Assembly (NCBI GenBank): GCA_023254175.1
Contig: JALQYJ010000034.1
Location: 1-56,966, forward strand
Source: Runella sp.
Lineage (GTDB): Bacteria > Bacteroidota > Bacteroidia > Cytophagales > Spirosomataceae
DNA: 56,966 bases
Reading direction: 5' to 3'
The position numbers and the translations under genes are program-made. This document shows, one piece after another, positions 15,939 to 24,032 of the stretch. Within the stretch, counting starts at the first letter, position 1, and each line of letters starts with the position of its first letter. The notes below the pieces were generated by a model. It made no database searches and was not told the origin of the DNA. It worked only from the letters and a program-made list of their open reading frames with translations.

Positions 15939-15970
15939 TTTGTGATTATTAATAATTAGTTCTAACTTTG
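15939..15970 (+). promoter_or_regulatory. Promoter for the DUF177-rpmF operon
   Basis: TTTG (15939-15942), 20-bp spacer, TAACTTTG (15963-15970), an exact TAnnTTTG match. The expected start near 15977 leaves a leader of about 14 nt before the GTG at 15991. Confidence 0.6.
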
Positions 15971-15990
15971 CAGCCCATTTTGACAGAGAA

Positions 15991-16536
15991 GTGAAAGCGC
16001 TAACACAGTACGACATAGACATTTACGGCTTAAAAGAAAAGCAATACGCTTACGATTTTGAGTCGAGAAGCGAGTTTTTTGAAGAACTGGAGCAGGAACT
16101 CATTGAGAATGGGCATTTTAAGACCCATTTGACGCTAGATAAATCGGCTACGATGCTGATTCTTAACTTTCACATCGTAGGAAATGTAGAATTAGTGTGT
16201 GATCGTAGTCTTGAGATATTTGAAGAACCTCTAAACATTCAGGAACGGTTAATTCTCAAGTACGGCGACCACAACGAACAGCTATCGGACGAAATTGAGT
16301 TGATCCGTCAAGATACAGTTCGCATTAATGTCGCTAGCCATATTTTTGAGTACATCGCATTGGCATTACCAATGAAGAAACTTCACCCTCGGTTCCGTAC
16401 CGACGAGGAAGAGATGGAAGACGAAGAGGAAATCGAAGGAATTTTGGTGTATCAAACTCCCGAGGATGAAACCCCAGAAGAACCTGAAGAAGAAGACCCA
16501 CGCTGGGCAGCCCTAAAAAAGCTGAAAGGCAACTAA
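15991..16536 (+). CDS. DUF177/YceD family protein
   Basis: This 181-residue protein starts at GTG 15991, the only start that fits the promoter just upstream. The core is YceD-like (FFEELEQELIENGHFKTHLTLDKS, VELVCDRSLEIFEEPL, ALALPMKKLHPRF) with a strongly acidic C-terminus (DEEEMEDEEEIEG). YceD/DUF177 proteins are nearly always encoded just before rpmF and are implicated in 23S rRNA or 50S assembly (plant homologues act on plastid 23S rRNA). It heads the operon with rpmF 60 bp downstream. The two usual conserved Cys of many homologues are reduced to one (CDRS). Confidence 0.88.
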   Translation: MKALTQYDIDIYGLKEKQYAYDFESRSEFFEELEQELIENGHFKTHLTLDKSATMLILNFHIVGNVELVCDRSLEIFEEPLNIQERLILKYGDHNEQLSDEIELIRQDTVRINVASHIFEYIALALPMKKLHPRFRTDEEEMEDEEEIEGILVYQTPEDETPEEPEEEDPRWAALKKLKGN

Positions 16537-16596
16537 TACGCGCTTTTTTAAGTATTTATAAATAGAAAACGAACAATTAATTAACGACATAAGGTA

Positions 16597-16788
16597 ATGG
16601 CACATCCCAAACGAAGACACTCAAGCACACGCCGTGACAAGCGCCGTACGCACGACGCATTGACGGGCAAGGCACTTTCTACTGACCCAACAACGGGCGA
16701 AGTACACGTAATGCACCGCGCCCACGTTTTTGAGGGTAATTTGGTTTACAAAGGCAAAGTAGTAGTAGAAGGCTACGCGAAAGCCTAG
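16597..16788 (+). CDS. rpmF: 50S ribosomal protein L32 (cysteine-free form)
   Basis: This 63-residue protein has the diagnostic N-terminus MAHPKRRHSSTRRDKRRTHD. The zinc-ribbon cysteines of the C+ form are absent: the segment reads TTGEVHVMHRAHVFEGN, so the protein should fold without zinc. L32 sits near the peptidyl-transferase exit of the large subunit. It is followed by a strong hairpin terminator before plsX. Confidence 0.95.
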   Translation: MAHPKRRHSSTRRDKRRTHDALTGKALSTDPTTGEVHVMHRAHVFEGNLVYKGKVVVEGYAKA

Positions 16789-16808
16789 TTTATAAAGCAT
16801 TGTATATG

Positions 16809-16858
16809 AAAGCATTTCATCACAACTTGTATAGAAAGTTGCGATGAAATGCTTTTTT
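16809..16858 (+). terminator. Strong intrinsic terminator between rpmF and plsX
   Basis: Stem AAAGCATTTCATC-A-CAACTT / AAGTTG-C-GATGAAATGCTTT is 19 bp with one mismatch and a 7-nt loop, followed by a run of Ts. It should end or attenuate transcription from the rpmF promoter before plsX. Confidence 0.85.
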
Positions 16859-16916
16859 AGTATTGCTTATCTACTATTTTTACAGCCACTTTCTACCCAA
16901 TATCTACAATAGAAAA

Positions 16917-17855
16917 ATGAAAATAGGAATAGATGCAATGGGAGGGGATTTCGCCCCTGAGGCAATTGTCAAAGGTGCTGTTCTAGCGACTCCCGATTTA
17001 CCGAACAATGTCCAACTAGTACTCATTGGCAAACAAGATATTGTGAATGAGTTATTAGCGAAGTACAACTATCAAGGCTCGCAGATTGAGGTTGTACATG
17101 CAGAGGACGTAGTAGAGATGGGCGAACACCCAACGAAAGCGTTATCTCAAAAACCTCATTCGAGCATTTCGGTTGGCTTTAAGTTGCTTAAAGAAAAAAA
17201 TATAGATATTTTTTGCGGAGCAGGGAACACAGGTGCGATGCACGTGGGGGCACTGTTTAGCATCAAAGCCATCGAAGGGATTATTCGCCCTGCTATCGTG
17301 GGGCTTGTTCCTCAGAAAAAAGGAGGATACGCTGCTATGCTTGACATTGGCGCCAATGCTGACTGCAAACCTGAAGTATTGGAGCAGTTTGGAGTGATTG
17401 GTTCTATCTACGCTCAATACACTTTTGGTATCGATAACCCTCGGGTAGCGTTGATGAACATTGGAGAAGAAGAGCAAAAAGGCTCTCTTATAGCACAAGC
17501 AGCTCATCAACTTTTGAAAGAAAACTCCCGTATCAATTTTGTTGGTAACATGGAAGGGGGGGATTTTTTTGATGATAAGGCCGACGTAATCATTACCGAT
17601 GGTTTTACTGGCAACGCCCTTTTCAAACTCGCTGAGTCATTTTACACGGTTGCAAGTGAACGTGGTATTAAAGATGACTACATTGACAAAATGAATTACG
17701 AAGCGGTGGGAGGAAGTAGTATCGTGGGCGTAAACGGAAACGTTATGATTGCACACGGTATCTCGTCGCCGATAGCTATTAAGAATATGATTAGTTGGGC
17801 TCGCAAACAAGTAGAAGCTCAAACGCATGTTCATATTGCTAAAGCATTAAGTTGA
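16917..17855 (+). CDS. plsX: Phosphate acyltransferase PlsX
   Basis: This is 312 residues from ATG 16917. The frame extends 18 codons upstream, but the conserved PlsX N-terminus MKIGIDAMGGDFAPE begins here, and the upstream stretch overlaps the terminator tail. Family motifs include VEMGEHPTKALSQK, IFCGAGNTGAMHVG, MLDIGANADCKPE and ITDGFTGNALFKLAES. PlsX converts acyl-ACP and phosphate to acyl-phosphate for phosphatidic acid synthesis at the membrane. The neighbours fabH, accB and accC belong to the same lipid-building pathway. Confidence 0.96.
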   Translation: MKIGIDAMGGDFAPEAIVKGAVLATPDLPNNVQLVLIGKQDIVNELLAKYNYQGSQIEVVHAEDVVEMGEHPTKALSQKPHSSISVGFKLLKEKNIDIFCGAGNTGAMHVGALFSIKAIEGIIRPAIVGLVPQKKGGYAAMLDIGANADCKPEVLEQFGVIGSIYAQYTFGIDNPRVALMNIGEEEQKGSLIAQAAHQLLKENSRINFVGNMEGGDFFDDKADVIITDGFTGNALFKLAESFYTVASERGIKDDYIDKMNYEAVGGSSIVGVNGNVMIAHGISSPIAIKNMISWARKQVEAQTHVHIAKALS

Positions 17856-17880
17856 AATCACCTTTATTGTCATACCTTTG
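17852..17880 (+). promoter_or_regulatory. Internal promoter upstream of fabH
   Basis: TTG (17852-17854), 18-bp spacer, TACCTTTG (17873-17880), an exact TAnnTTTG match. It begins at the plsX stop codon and gives an expected start near 17887 for fabH (ATG 17925). Confidence 0.55.
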
Positions 17881-17924
17881 AGTTGTAAAAAGTTGATATA
17901 TAATCACTTATATTAAAGTAAAAA

Positions 17925-18914
17925 ATGAGTCAAATTCGCGCGGCTATTACGGGAATACACGGATACTTACCCGATTATGTACTAACCAACGCAGAGTTGG
18001 AGAAAATGGTAGACACCAATGACGAGTGGATTACCGCACGTACTGGTATTAAAGAACGCCATATCCTCAAAGGCGAAGGACTGGGTACATCTCACATGGC
18101 CGCCGAAGCAGTGAAAGGGCTGTTGACCAAAACAAACACTGCAGCAGGTGATATTGATTTGCTGATTTGTGCCACTACTACCCCCGATTTTGTGTTTCCA
18201 AGTACAGCGAACCTCATTTGCGATATGGCGGGAATTAAGTCGATTGGAAGCTTCGATATTCAGGCGGCTTGCTCGGGCTTTATTTATGCTTTGACGGTGG
18301 GTTCTCAATTTATTGAGACAGGTAAATACAAAAAAGTGATTGTAGTAGGAGCAGATAAAATGTCGGCTATTATTGACTACACCGACCGTACTACCTGTGT
18401 GTTGTTTGGTGATGGAGCAGGTGCTGTTTTGCTCGAACCTAACACTGAAGGGCTCGGAATTTTAGATACTATTATCAAGTCAGACGGAGCGGGTCAGCCG
18501 TTCTTGCACCAAAAAGCAGGAGGTAGCCGCTTTCCACCCACGCACGAGACGATTGATAAGCGCTGGCACTATGCCTACCAAGATGGTCAATCGGTATTTA
18601 AGTTTGCCGTCACTAATATGGCCGATGTAGCGGCTGAAATCATGGAGCGTAACCACCTCTCAGGCGACGATATAGCGTGGTTGGTGCCTCATCAAGCTAA
18701 TAAACGCATCATTGCTGCGACGGCTAATCGTATGAAAGTGGGGATGGATAAGGTGATGCTGAACATTCATAAATACGGAAATACGACTGCGGCAACTATT
18801 CCACTTTGTCTGTGGGACTATGAATCGCAGCTTAACAAAGGCGATAACCTCATCTTTGCCGCCTTCGGCGGAGGCTTTACGTGGGGGTCGGTATATGTGA
18901 AGTGGGCTTACTAA
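17925..18914 (+). CDS. fabH: Beta-ketoacyl-ACP synthase III
   Basis: This 329-residue protein has the FabH catalytic triad: Cys in [13 protein letters not shown], His in [12 protein letters not shown] and Asn in [10 protein letters not shown]. The N-terminus has [15 protein letters not shown] and the C-terminus [17 protein letters not shown]. It condenses acetyl-CoA (or a branched acyl-CoA) with malonyl-ACP to start fatty-acid synthesis. It lies 69 bp after plsX with its own candidate promoter and precedes efp. Confidence 0.96.
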   Translation: MSQIRAAITGIHGYLPDYVLTNAELEKMVDTNDEWITARTGIKERHILKGEGLGTSHMAAEAVKGLLTKTNTAAGDIDLLICATTTPDFVFPSTANLICDMAGIKSIGSFDIQAACSGFIYALTVGSQFIETGKYKKVIVVGADKMSAIIDYTDRTTCVLFGDGAGAVLLEPNTEGLGILDTIIKSDGAGQPFLHQKAGGSRFPPTHETIDKRWHYAYQDGQSVFKFAVTNMADVAAEIMERNHLSGDDIAWLVPHQANKRIIAATANRMKVGMDKVMLNIHKYGNTTAATIPLCLWDYESQLNKGDNLIFAAFGGGFTWGSVYVKWAY

Positions 18915-19009
18915 CAAAAACACTTCTCAATTCTCAAAAATCAAACTTTCGATGAAAGGCTTCCTAAAAAGAAAGCCTACTATTTAATGAATTAACGATT
19001 CATACTAAA

Positions 19010-19573
19010 ATGGCAACAACTGCAGACATCCGTAACGGATTAGTAATTAATTTTAACAACGATTTGTTTCAAATCATCGAATTCCAACACGTTAAACCAG
19101 GTAAAGGTGCGGCTTTTGTTCGTACAAAACTGAAAAGCCTGACCAGTGGTAAAGTATTGGATAATACCTTTAACTCAGGCGTTTCTATTCAGCCTGTGCG
19201 CGTAGAGCGTCGTGAGTTCCAATTCCTGTACAAAGATGAGGCAGGCTTCAACTTTATGGACAATGAGTCGTTTGAACAAATTTCTCTTGATGAAAAATTG
19301 ATTGACGGTGCCGACTTAATGAAAGAAGGCCAACTCGTAGAAATCTTATTGAATACCGAAAACGAAGCACCCCTCACGTGCGAACTTCCAGCTACGGTAG
19401 ATTTGGAAGTAGTATATGCAGAGCCTGGAATTAAAGGCGATACAGCCAACAACCCTCGCAAGGCAGTAGAAGTAGAGACGGGAGCGCGCATTATGGTGCC
19501 TATGTTTATCGAACAAGGTGATAAAATCCGCATCAAAACGGCCACCAGAGAGTACTCAGAACGCGTTAAGTAA
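19010..19573 (+). CDS. efp: Translation elongation factor P
   Basis: This 187-residue protein has three OB/KOW-like domains. The tip loop reads HVKPGKGAAFVRTKLK, with Lys at the modification position. The C-terminus carries the EF-P signature (NNPRKAVEVETGARIMVPMFIEQGDKIRI). EF-P relieves ribosome stalling at proline runs. No modification gene (epmA/B, ymfI) is in the window. It sits between fabH and accB, the usual Bacteroidota arrangement. Confidence 0.97.
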   Translation: MATTADIRNGLVINFNNDLFQIIEFQHVKPGKGAAFVRTKLKSLTSGKVLDNTFNSGVSIQPVRVERREFQFLYKDEAGFNFMDNESFEQISLDEKLIDGADLMKEGQLVEILLNTENEAPLTCELPATVDLEVVYAEPGIKGDTANNPRKAVEVETGARIMVPMFIEQGDKIRIKTATREYSERVK

Positions 19574-19609
19574 GACGTAAGTCCCCAAAAAACCTAACTT
19601 CAAACAACA

Positions 19610-20077
19610 ATGGAAATTAAAGACATTCAGAAACTACTCGATTTCATCGCTCACTCTAGTTTGGACGAAGTAAACATCGAAACTGGTGAGTTTAAAGTGA
19701 GTGTAAAACGTAATGCAGTAACGACGGTAGTAACTACGGCGGCTCCTGCTCCAGTAGTGGCTGCCCCAGCTCCAGTAGCGGCTGCCCCTGCTCCCGTAGC
19801 CGTAGCTACTTCTGCGCCTAAAGCAGATGAGTCGAAGTATTTGACTATCAAGTCGCCAATGATTGGTACATTTTACCGTTCGGCAGGTCCAGATAAGCCA
19901 TCGTTTGTGGAAGTAGGCGATGAAGTTTCGACAGGAAAAGTGGTTTGTATTGTAGAGGCGATGAAGCTTTTCAACGAAATCGAATCGGAAGTTTCAGGAC
20001 GCATTGTGAAAGTGTTGGTTGAAAACGCTACTCCTGTTGAATACGATCAACCATTGTTCTTGGTAGAGCCTGCTTAA
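19610..20077 (+). CDS. accB: Biotin carboxyl carrier protein of acetyl-CoA carboxylase
   Basis: This 155-residue protein has an N-terminal helix region ([20 protein letters not shown]), a long Pro/Ala-rich swinging linker (residues about 43-73) and a C-terminal biotinyl domain. Biotin attachment Lys is in [10 protein letters not shown], with the preceding [10 protein letters not shown] typical of AccB. It carries the carboxyl group between AccC and AccA/D. accC follows after 16 bp, so the two are co-expressed. Confidence 0.96.
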   Translation: MEIKDIQKLLDFIAHSSLDEVNIETGEFKVSVKRNAVTTVVTTAAPAPVVAAPAPVAAAPAPVAVATSAPKADESKYLTIKSPMIGTFYRSAGPDKPSFVEVGDEVSTGKVVCIVEAMKLFNEIESEVSGRIVKVLVENATPVEYDQPLFLVEPA

Positions 20078-20093
20078 TAATTTCCTAAAACTC

Positions 20094-21437
20094 ATGTTCA
20101 AGAAAATACTAATCGCCAATCGCGGGGAGATTGCCTTGCGCGTCATCCGTACGTGCCGCGAAATGGGTATCAAAACAGTCGCTGTGTATTCTACTGCCGA
20201 TCGTGATAGCCTTCACGTTCGTTTTGCAGATGAGGCTGTTTGTATTGGCCCTCCGCCGAGCCGTCAATCGTATCTAAGTATCCCTAATATTATTTCGGCA
20301 GCGGAAATTACCAATGCCGACGCCATTCATCCAGGCTACGGATTTTTGTCTGAAAATGCCGAATTTTCGCGTATTTGTGCCGAATACGGTATCAAGTTTA
20401 TTGGAGCAACGGCTGAGCAAATCAATTTCATGGGGGATAAGTCAACTGCCAAAGCAACGATGAAGTCGGCGGGTGTACCAGTTATCCCAGGTTCAGAAGG
20501 TTTGTTGGAATCGGTAGAAGAAGGCAAAGCTTTGGCCAAAGAAATTGGCTATCCTGTGATTGTGAAAGCTACCGCAGGTGGCGGTGGTCGTGGGATGCGA
20601 ATTATCAAAGAAGAAAGTGAATTTCAGAAGGCATGGGACGATGCCAAAATGGAGTCAGGGGCGGCATTCGGAAACGATGGCTTGTATCTTGAGAAATTTG
20701 TTGAGGAGCCTCGTCACATCGAAATACAGGTCGTAGGTGACCAATACGGTAATGTTTGTCACCTTTCTGAACGTGATTGCTCGATTCAGCGTCGTCACCA
20801 AAAATTGGTCGAAGAAACACCTTCGCCGATTGTTTCGCCCGAACTTCGTGAACGTATGGGGCAAGCGGCTATCCGTGGAGCCTCGGCGATTGCCTACGAA
20901 GGAGCAGGAACGATTGAGTTTTTGGTGGACAAATACGGAGAGTTTTATTTCATGGAAATGAACACACGTATTCAGGTTGAGCATCCTATTACGGAGGAAG
21001 TCACTGATTTTGATCTTATTAAAGAACAAATTAAAGTGGCTGCAGGTGAGCGTATTTCAGGCCAAAACTATACGCCAAAGTTGTACGCAATGGAGTGCCG
21101 TATCAATGCTGAAGACCCCGCCAATGGTTTCCGTCCAAGCCCAGGAAAAATTACGCAGTTGCATTTCCCTGGTGGACACGGGGTTCGTATCGACAGCCAC
21201 GTGTACGCAGGCTATACCATCCCGCCAAACTATGATTCAATGATTGCGAAAGTAATTGTGAGTGGCCAGTCGCGGGCAGAAGTAACAACGCGTATGAAGC
21301 GTGCCTTGCAAGAGTTTGTGATTGAAGGTATCAAAACGACGATTCCTTTCCACATTCGTTTGATGGATGATGCGGGCTTCCAATCGGGAATGTTTACGAC
21401 AAAATACCTCGAAACATTCGATTTTAGCGGTTTGTAA
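20094..21437 (+). CDS. accC: Biotin carboxylase subunit of acetyl-CoA carboxylase
   Basis: This 447-residue protein is full length for AccC. Motifs: N-terminal [23 protein letters not shown]-grasp loop [29 protein letters not shown], and [20 protein letters not shown] with catalytic and metal residues intact. It carboxylates biotin on AccB using ATP and bicarbonate, the committed step of fatty-acid synthesis. It ends the housekeeping operon and is followed by a strong terminator. Confidence 0.97.
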   Translation: MFKKILIANRGEIALRVIRTCREMGIKTVAVYSTADRDSLHVRFADEAVCIGPPPSRQSYLSIPNIISAAEITNADAIHPGYGFLSENAEFSRICAEYGIKFIGATAEQINFMGDKSTAKATMKSAGVPVIPGSEGLLESVEEGKALAKEIGYPVIVKATAGGGGRGMRIIKEESEFQKAWDDAKMESGAAFGNDGLYLEKFVEEPRHIEIQVVGDQYGNVCHLSERDCSIQRRHQKLVEETPSPIVSPELRERMGQAAIRGASAIAYEGAGTIEFLVDKYGEFYFMEMNTRIQVEHPITEEVTDFDLIKEQIKVAAGERISGQNYTPKLYAMECRINAEDPANGFRPSPGKITQLHFPGGHGVRIDSHVYAGYTIPPNYDSMIAKVIVSGQSRAEVTTRMKRALQEFVIEGIKTTIPFHIRLMDDAGFQSGMFTTKYLETFDFSGL

Positions 21438-21473
21438 TAGGACGCAAAACGGATTTCGTTGCTTAAAATAAAT

Positions 21474-21507
21474 AAAAAAAAGTGGGCCATATAGCCCACT
21501 TTTTTTT
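21474..21507. terminator. Intrinsic terminator after accC
   Basis: A run of As, then stem AGTGGGC-CATATA-GCCCACT and a run of seven or more Ts. Symmetric, so usable from both strands. Confidence 0.9.
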
Positions 21508-21546
21508 ATGTCGTTATACCGATTAGGATTACAAAGTTGAAGCCAA

Positions 21547-21632
21547 CTAGCTTACAATTTTAGTACGAGCAGCGGCTTTGGCTACTGCATCGTTGCCTGC
21601 TTTCAAATCTTAGCAGCTTTGGCATCGAGATG
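21547..21632 (-). pseudogene. Possible frameshifted remnant of an Ala/Lys-rich protein C-terminus
   Basis: The minus strand reads DLKAGNDAVAKAAARTKIVS and a stop. With one base restored at about 21610, LDAKAAK joins in front. The Ala/Lys pattern and uniform codon use look like a decayed coding end. No family can be named, and chance is possible. With the terminator and the promoter below, it accounts for the 21438-21781 gap. Confidence 0.3.
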
Positions 21633-21712
21633 AAGAAAAAAATAATTTCAGTTCTATAATTATTTAGCAAAACAATACTAAACGTGACGAAAAACATTTT
21701 TTTATATGAGTA

Positions 21713-21744
21713 GTCCTACTAGTTTTGGTAAAATACTATAGGAC
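21713..21744 (+). promoter_or_regulatory. Promoter element flanked by a short inverted repeat, upstream of the InsA-like gene
   Basis: TAGTTTTG (21720-21727) matches TAnnTTTG exactly; the -33 element is poor. GTCCTA (21713-21718) and TAGGAC (21739-21744) form a dyad around it. This is a candidate autoregulatory site. Confidence 0.4.
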
Positions 21745-21781
21745 ACTTCCTCTATTAACGTTCTTAACCAATCTTTTCTTT

Positions 21782-22204
21782 ATGGCAGCAACACTCAAAT
21801 GCCCCAAATGTGACAGTCTCGAGACTGTCAAAAACGGAATCATCAAAGACCGTCAGCGCTTCCGTTGTAAAAAGTGTGATTATAACTTTACGGTCGATAA
21901 ACTAGGTAAAGGAATTAGCTCTTACTACGTGATTAAGGCACTTCAGCTATACATAGAAGGGGTTAGCTACCGTGAAATAGAGCGACTTCTGGGCGTGAGC
22001 CATGTATCAGTGATGAACTGGGTAAAGAAATATCAAATCAAAATGCCCGATCGTATTACGCACCATGCTACCTATAAAGTGATGAATCATAAGGAGCTGG
22101 CAGAGTTTTATGCTGACCGCAAAAATTTGGAAGGAACGGGTATGATTGTGACCGAATTAGGAGACAAGTTTATGATGATTAAATGGGAAAGATTCAAAGA
22201 TTAA
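21782..22204 (+). CDS. Orphan InsA-type zinc-ribbon/HTH DNA-binding protein (no transposase catalytic domain)
   Basis: This is 140 residues from ATG 21782; the frame runs 19 codons further upstream without a good start context. An N-terminal zinc ribbon (CPKCDSLETVKNG, FRCKKCDYNF) is followed by an HTH (ALQLYIEGVSYREIERLLGVS, HVSVMNWVKKYQIK), as in IS1 InsA and related transposase N-termini. The remaining 50 residues (NHKELAEFYADRKNLEGTG, MIVTELGDKFMMIKWERF) contain no DDE motif. No terminal inverted repeats or InsB frame are seen. It is therefore more likely a domesticated DNA-binding protein than a live IS. It directly precedes the porin/MFS/kinase/acs cluster and could be its regulator (inference from position). 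A terminator follows. Confidence 0.75.
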   Translation: MAATLKCPKCDSLETVKNGIIKDRQRFRCKKCDYNFTVDKLGKGISSYYVIKALQLYIEGVSYREIERLLGVSHVSVMNWVKKYQIKMPDRITHHATYKVMNHKELAEFYADRKNLEGTGMIVTELGDKFMMIKWERFKD

Positions 22205-22230
22205 TGAGGTCGATAAAGACATTGAGGAGA

Positions 22231-22261
22231 GGGTAACAGACGATGTTGCCCCTATTTTTTT
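22231..22261 (+). terminator. Terminator after the InsA-like gene
   Basis: GGGTAACA / TGTTGCCC pair with one G-T wobble around a 5-nt loop and are followed by about seven Ts. Confidence 0.65.
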
Positions 22262-22327
22262 ATATAAAATGGCCGTTTATTGCTAAATTACTATATTTTT
22301 GCTAAATTAAAATAGGTGATTTTCTTG

Positions 22328-22465
22328 CTATATCTCCCGAATTTTATGATGACATATTGCTTCTAGTCTCTCCTTTCTAAGGTTAAACACCATTTTTTCA
22401 AAATCTTTATGCAGGTTTTTTGCGAAAAACAGCCCTTTTTCTTGCAAACTATATGCGTTTAGCAT
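22328..22465 (-). other. Short coding-like frame, 45 codons, possible small gene or remnant
   Basis: The minus strand reads MLNAYSLQEKGLFFAKNLHK then DFEKMVFNLRKERLEAICHH and stops. The frame remains open 15 codons upstream of the ATG (KVLEIHLGDVV) before a stop. The composition is protein-like, but no family is recognised and no promoter is evident. It could be the tail of a decayed gene. It is the main content of the 22262-22507 gap. Confidence 0.25.
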
Positions 22466-22507
22466 AACAACATCACCTAGGTGGATTTCTAAAACCTTTC
22501 TTTCACT

Positions 22508-22543
22508 TTTGTCGAGTGATTATTCAAAAAAATATTTGAATAA
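22508..22543 (+). promoter_or_regulatory. Promoter overlapped by a perfect 9-bp palindrome, upstream of the porin gene
   Basis: TTTG (22508-22511), 19-bp spacer, AATATTTG (22531-22538; one mismatch to TAnnTTTG). The dyad TTATTCAAA-N6-TTTGAATAA (22520-22543) covers the spacer and the -7 box. The expected start is near 22545, leaving a 50-nt leader before ATG 22595. The geometry is that of a regulated operator. Confidence 0.6.
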
Positions 22544-22594
22544 CACAAAACGAACCGACCTCTTTTTTTAACCTCTTTGTTCTAAAAATTACCT

Positions 22595-23986
22595 ATGAAA
22601 AAGTGTTTATCATTACTGGTGTTGATGGCCAGTAGTATTCTGGCAACAAACAGTTATGGCCAAGGCTCAACTGACTACGGAACGGGCATCAAGCTTGATT
22701 TAAACCCAGAAAAAACGAAGTACATTCGCCTCATTACTTGGAATCAAACGTGGTTCAGAGCGACTGAACTGAACCCAGGGACAACCATTGGCGGCGAAGC
22801 CAAGAAAACAAATTTTGATATTTCGGGGCGTCGCCTTCGGATGTTGGCGTATTCGCAAGTGAGTAAGCGTTATATGGTATTGGCACACTTTGGTATCAAC
22901 AACCAAACGTTTATTAATGGCGGTGGTTCGGGAAGTACAGGGACAGGGGGGTACGGAAATGGTAAAAAACCTCAGTTGTTTTTTCACGATTTTTGGAATG
23001 AATATCACGTGGTATTACCCACAAAAGAAAACAAAAACTCAAGCTTGAGCATTGGGGCAGGTTTACACTACTTTATGGGATTATCACGGATGACCATGGC
23101 CTCTACGCTTAACTTTATGGCGGTGGACTCACCTATTTTCTCATGGGCAACGATTGATAATGCCGATCAATTTGCGCGTCAATACGGCTTTTTTGCCAAA
23201 GGAAAGTTGAATAAACTTGAGTACCGCTTTGGATTAAATAAGCCTTTTAGTACTAGTCTTACACCCTCCAACGTTACTGACGGGGTCAAGGCGGTGGCCG
23301 TTGATAATAACGGAAGCAGCAAATGGGCCAAAACGGGTTATGTTGAGTATCAGTTCTTAGACTCAGAATCAAACTTGTTGCCATTCAAAGTGGGTACTTA
23401 TTTAGGGACAAAGCGAGTATTTAACATTGGTGCAGGATTTTACAGCCAGCCTGAAGGAACACGTTCGTCGGTCAATGGATCCATTGCAAAACATAATGTG
23501 AACTTAATGTCAGTGGATGCCTTCTTAGATATGCCCATTGGTAAAAAGGAAAAAAACACGGCTATTACGGTTTATTCGGGCTTTTTCAAGTATAACTTCG
23601 GACCAAATTACTTGAGAAATATCGGTATCATGAACGAAGGTGTAGTTGACGCTACTTACACCGGTGCTGATAAAGTAATGGCAGGTGCAGGGAATGCACA
23701 ACCTATGATAGGCACTGGAAATATTTTCTATACGCAAGTAGGGCTTTTATTACCAAAAGCGACCGATAAACCTAAAATGCGTGTACAACCTTTTATGGCT
23801 TACACCAACAAAAACTTTGATGCACTCCCTAAAGCTGTGTCGAATTTTGATGCAGGTATCAACTGGTTGATTGATGGACACCATGCCAAAATTACGACTC
23901 AGTATTCGTTGCGACCAGAGTTAACAATGTCAGGAGCAGGGAAGAAATACGGAGAATTTATTGCTCAGCTTCAAATTTATCTCTAA
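22595..23986 (+). CDS. Outer-membrane porin-like beta-barrel protein
   Basis: This 463-residue protein has a signal peptide (MKKCLSLLVLMASSILATNS, cleavage near SYGQ). Many amphipathic strands follow (YIRLITWNQTWFRATEL, MVLAHFGINNQTF, AKTGYVEYQFLDSESNLLPF, FKVGTYLGTKRVFNIGAGFY), and the C-terminus YGEFIAQLQIYL fits a porin end strand. The size resembles substrate-selective porins. It sits 46 bp before the MHS-family transporter, so it probably lets the same acid cross the outer membrane. The cluster context (acs, prpE-like) suggests acetate or propionate, but the selectivity is inferred. Confidence 0.8.
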   Translation: MKKCLSLLVLMASSILATNSYGQGSTDYGTGIKLDLNPEKTKYIRLITWNQTWFRATELNPGTTIGGEAKKTNFDISGRRLRMLAYSQVSKRYMVLAHFGINNQTFINGGGSGSTGTGGYGNGKKPQLFFHDFWNEYHVVLPTKENKNSSLSIGAGLHYFMGLSRMTMASTLNFMAVDSPIFSWATIDNADQFARQYGFFAKGKLNKLEYRFGLNKPFSTSLTPSNVTDGVKAVAVDNNGSSKWAKTGYVEYQFLDSESNLLPFKVGTYLGTKRVFNIGAGFYSQPEGTRSSVNGSIAKHNVNLMSVDAFLDMPIGKKEKNTAITVYSGFFKYNFGPNYLRNIGIMNEGVVDATYTGADKVMAGAGNAQPMIGTGNIFYTQVGLLLPKATDKPKMRVQPFMAYTNKNFDALPKAVSNFDAGINWLIDGHHAKITTQYSLRPELTMSGAGKKYGEFIAQLQIYL

Positions 23987-24032
23987 TACCTTTTAACCTA
24001 ATCAATTTTAAAAACTCACAACCTTTTCAATC

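Noticed and set aside
21661-22260. Complete IS1-type insertion sequence
   Set aside because: No InsB/DDE frame, no terminal inverted repeats and no target duplication found around the InsA-like gene.
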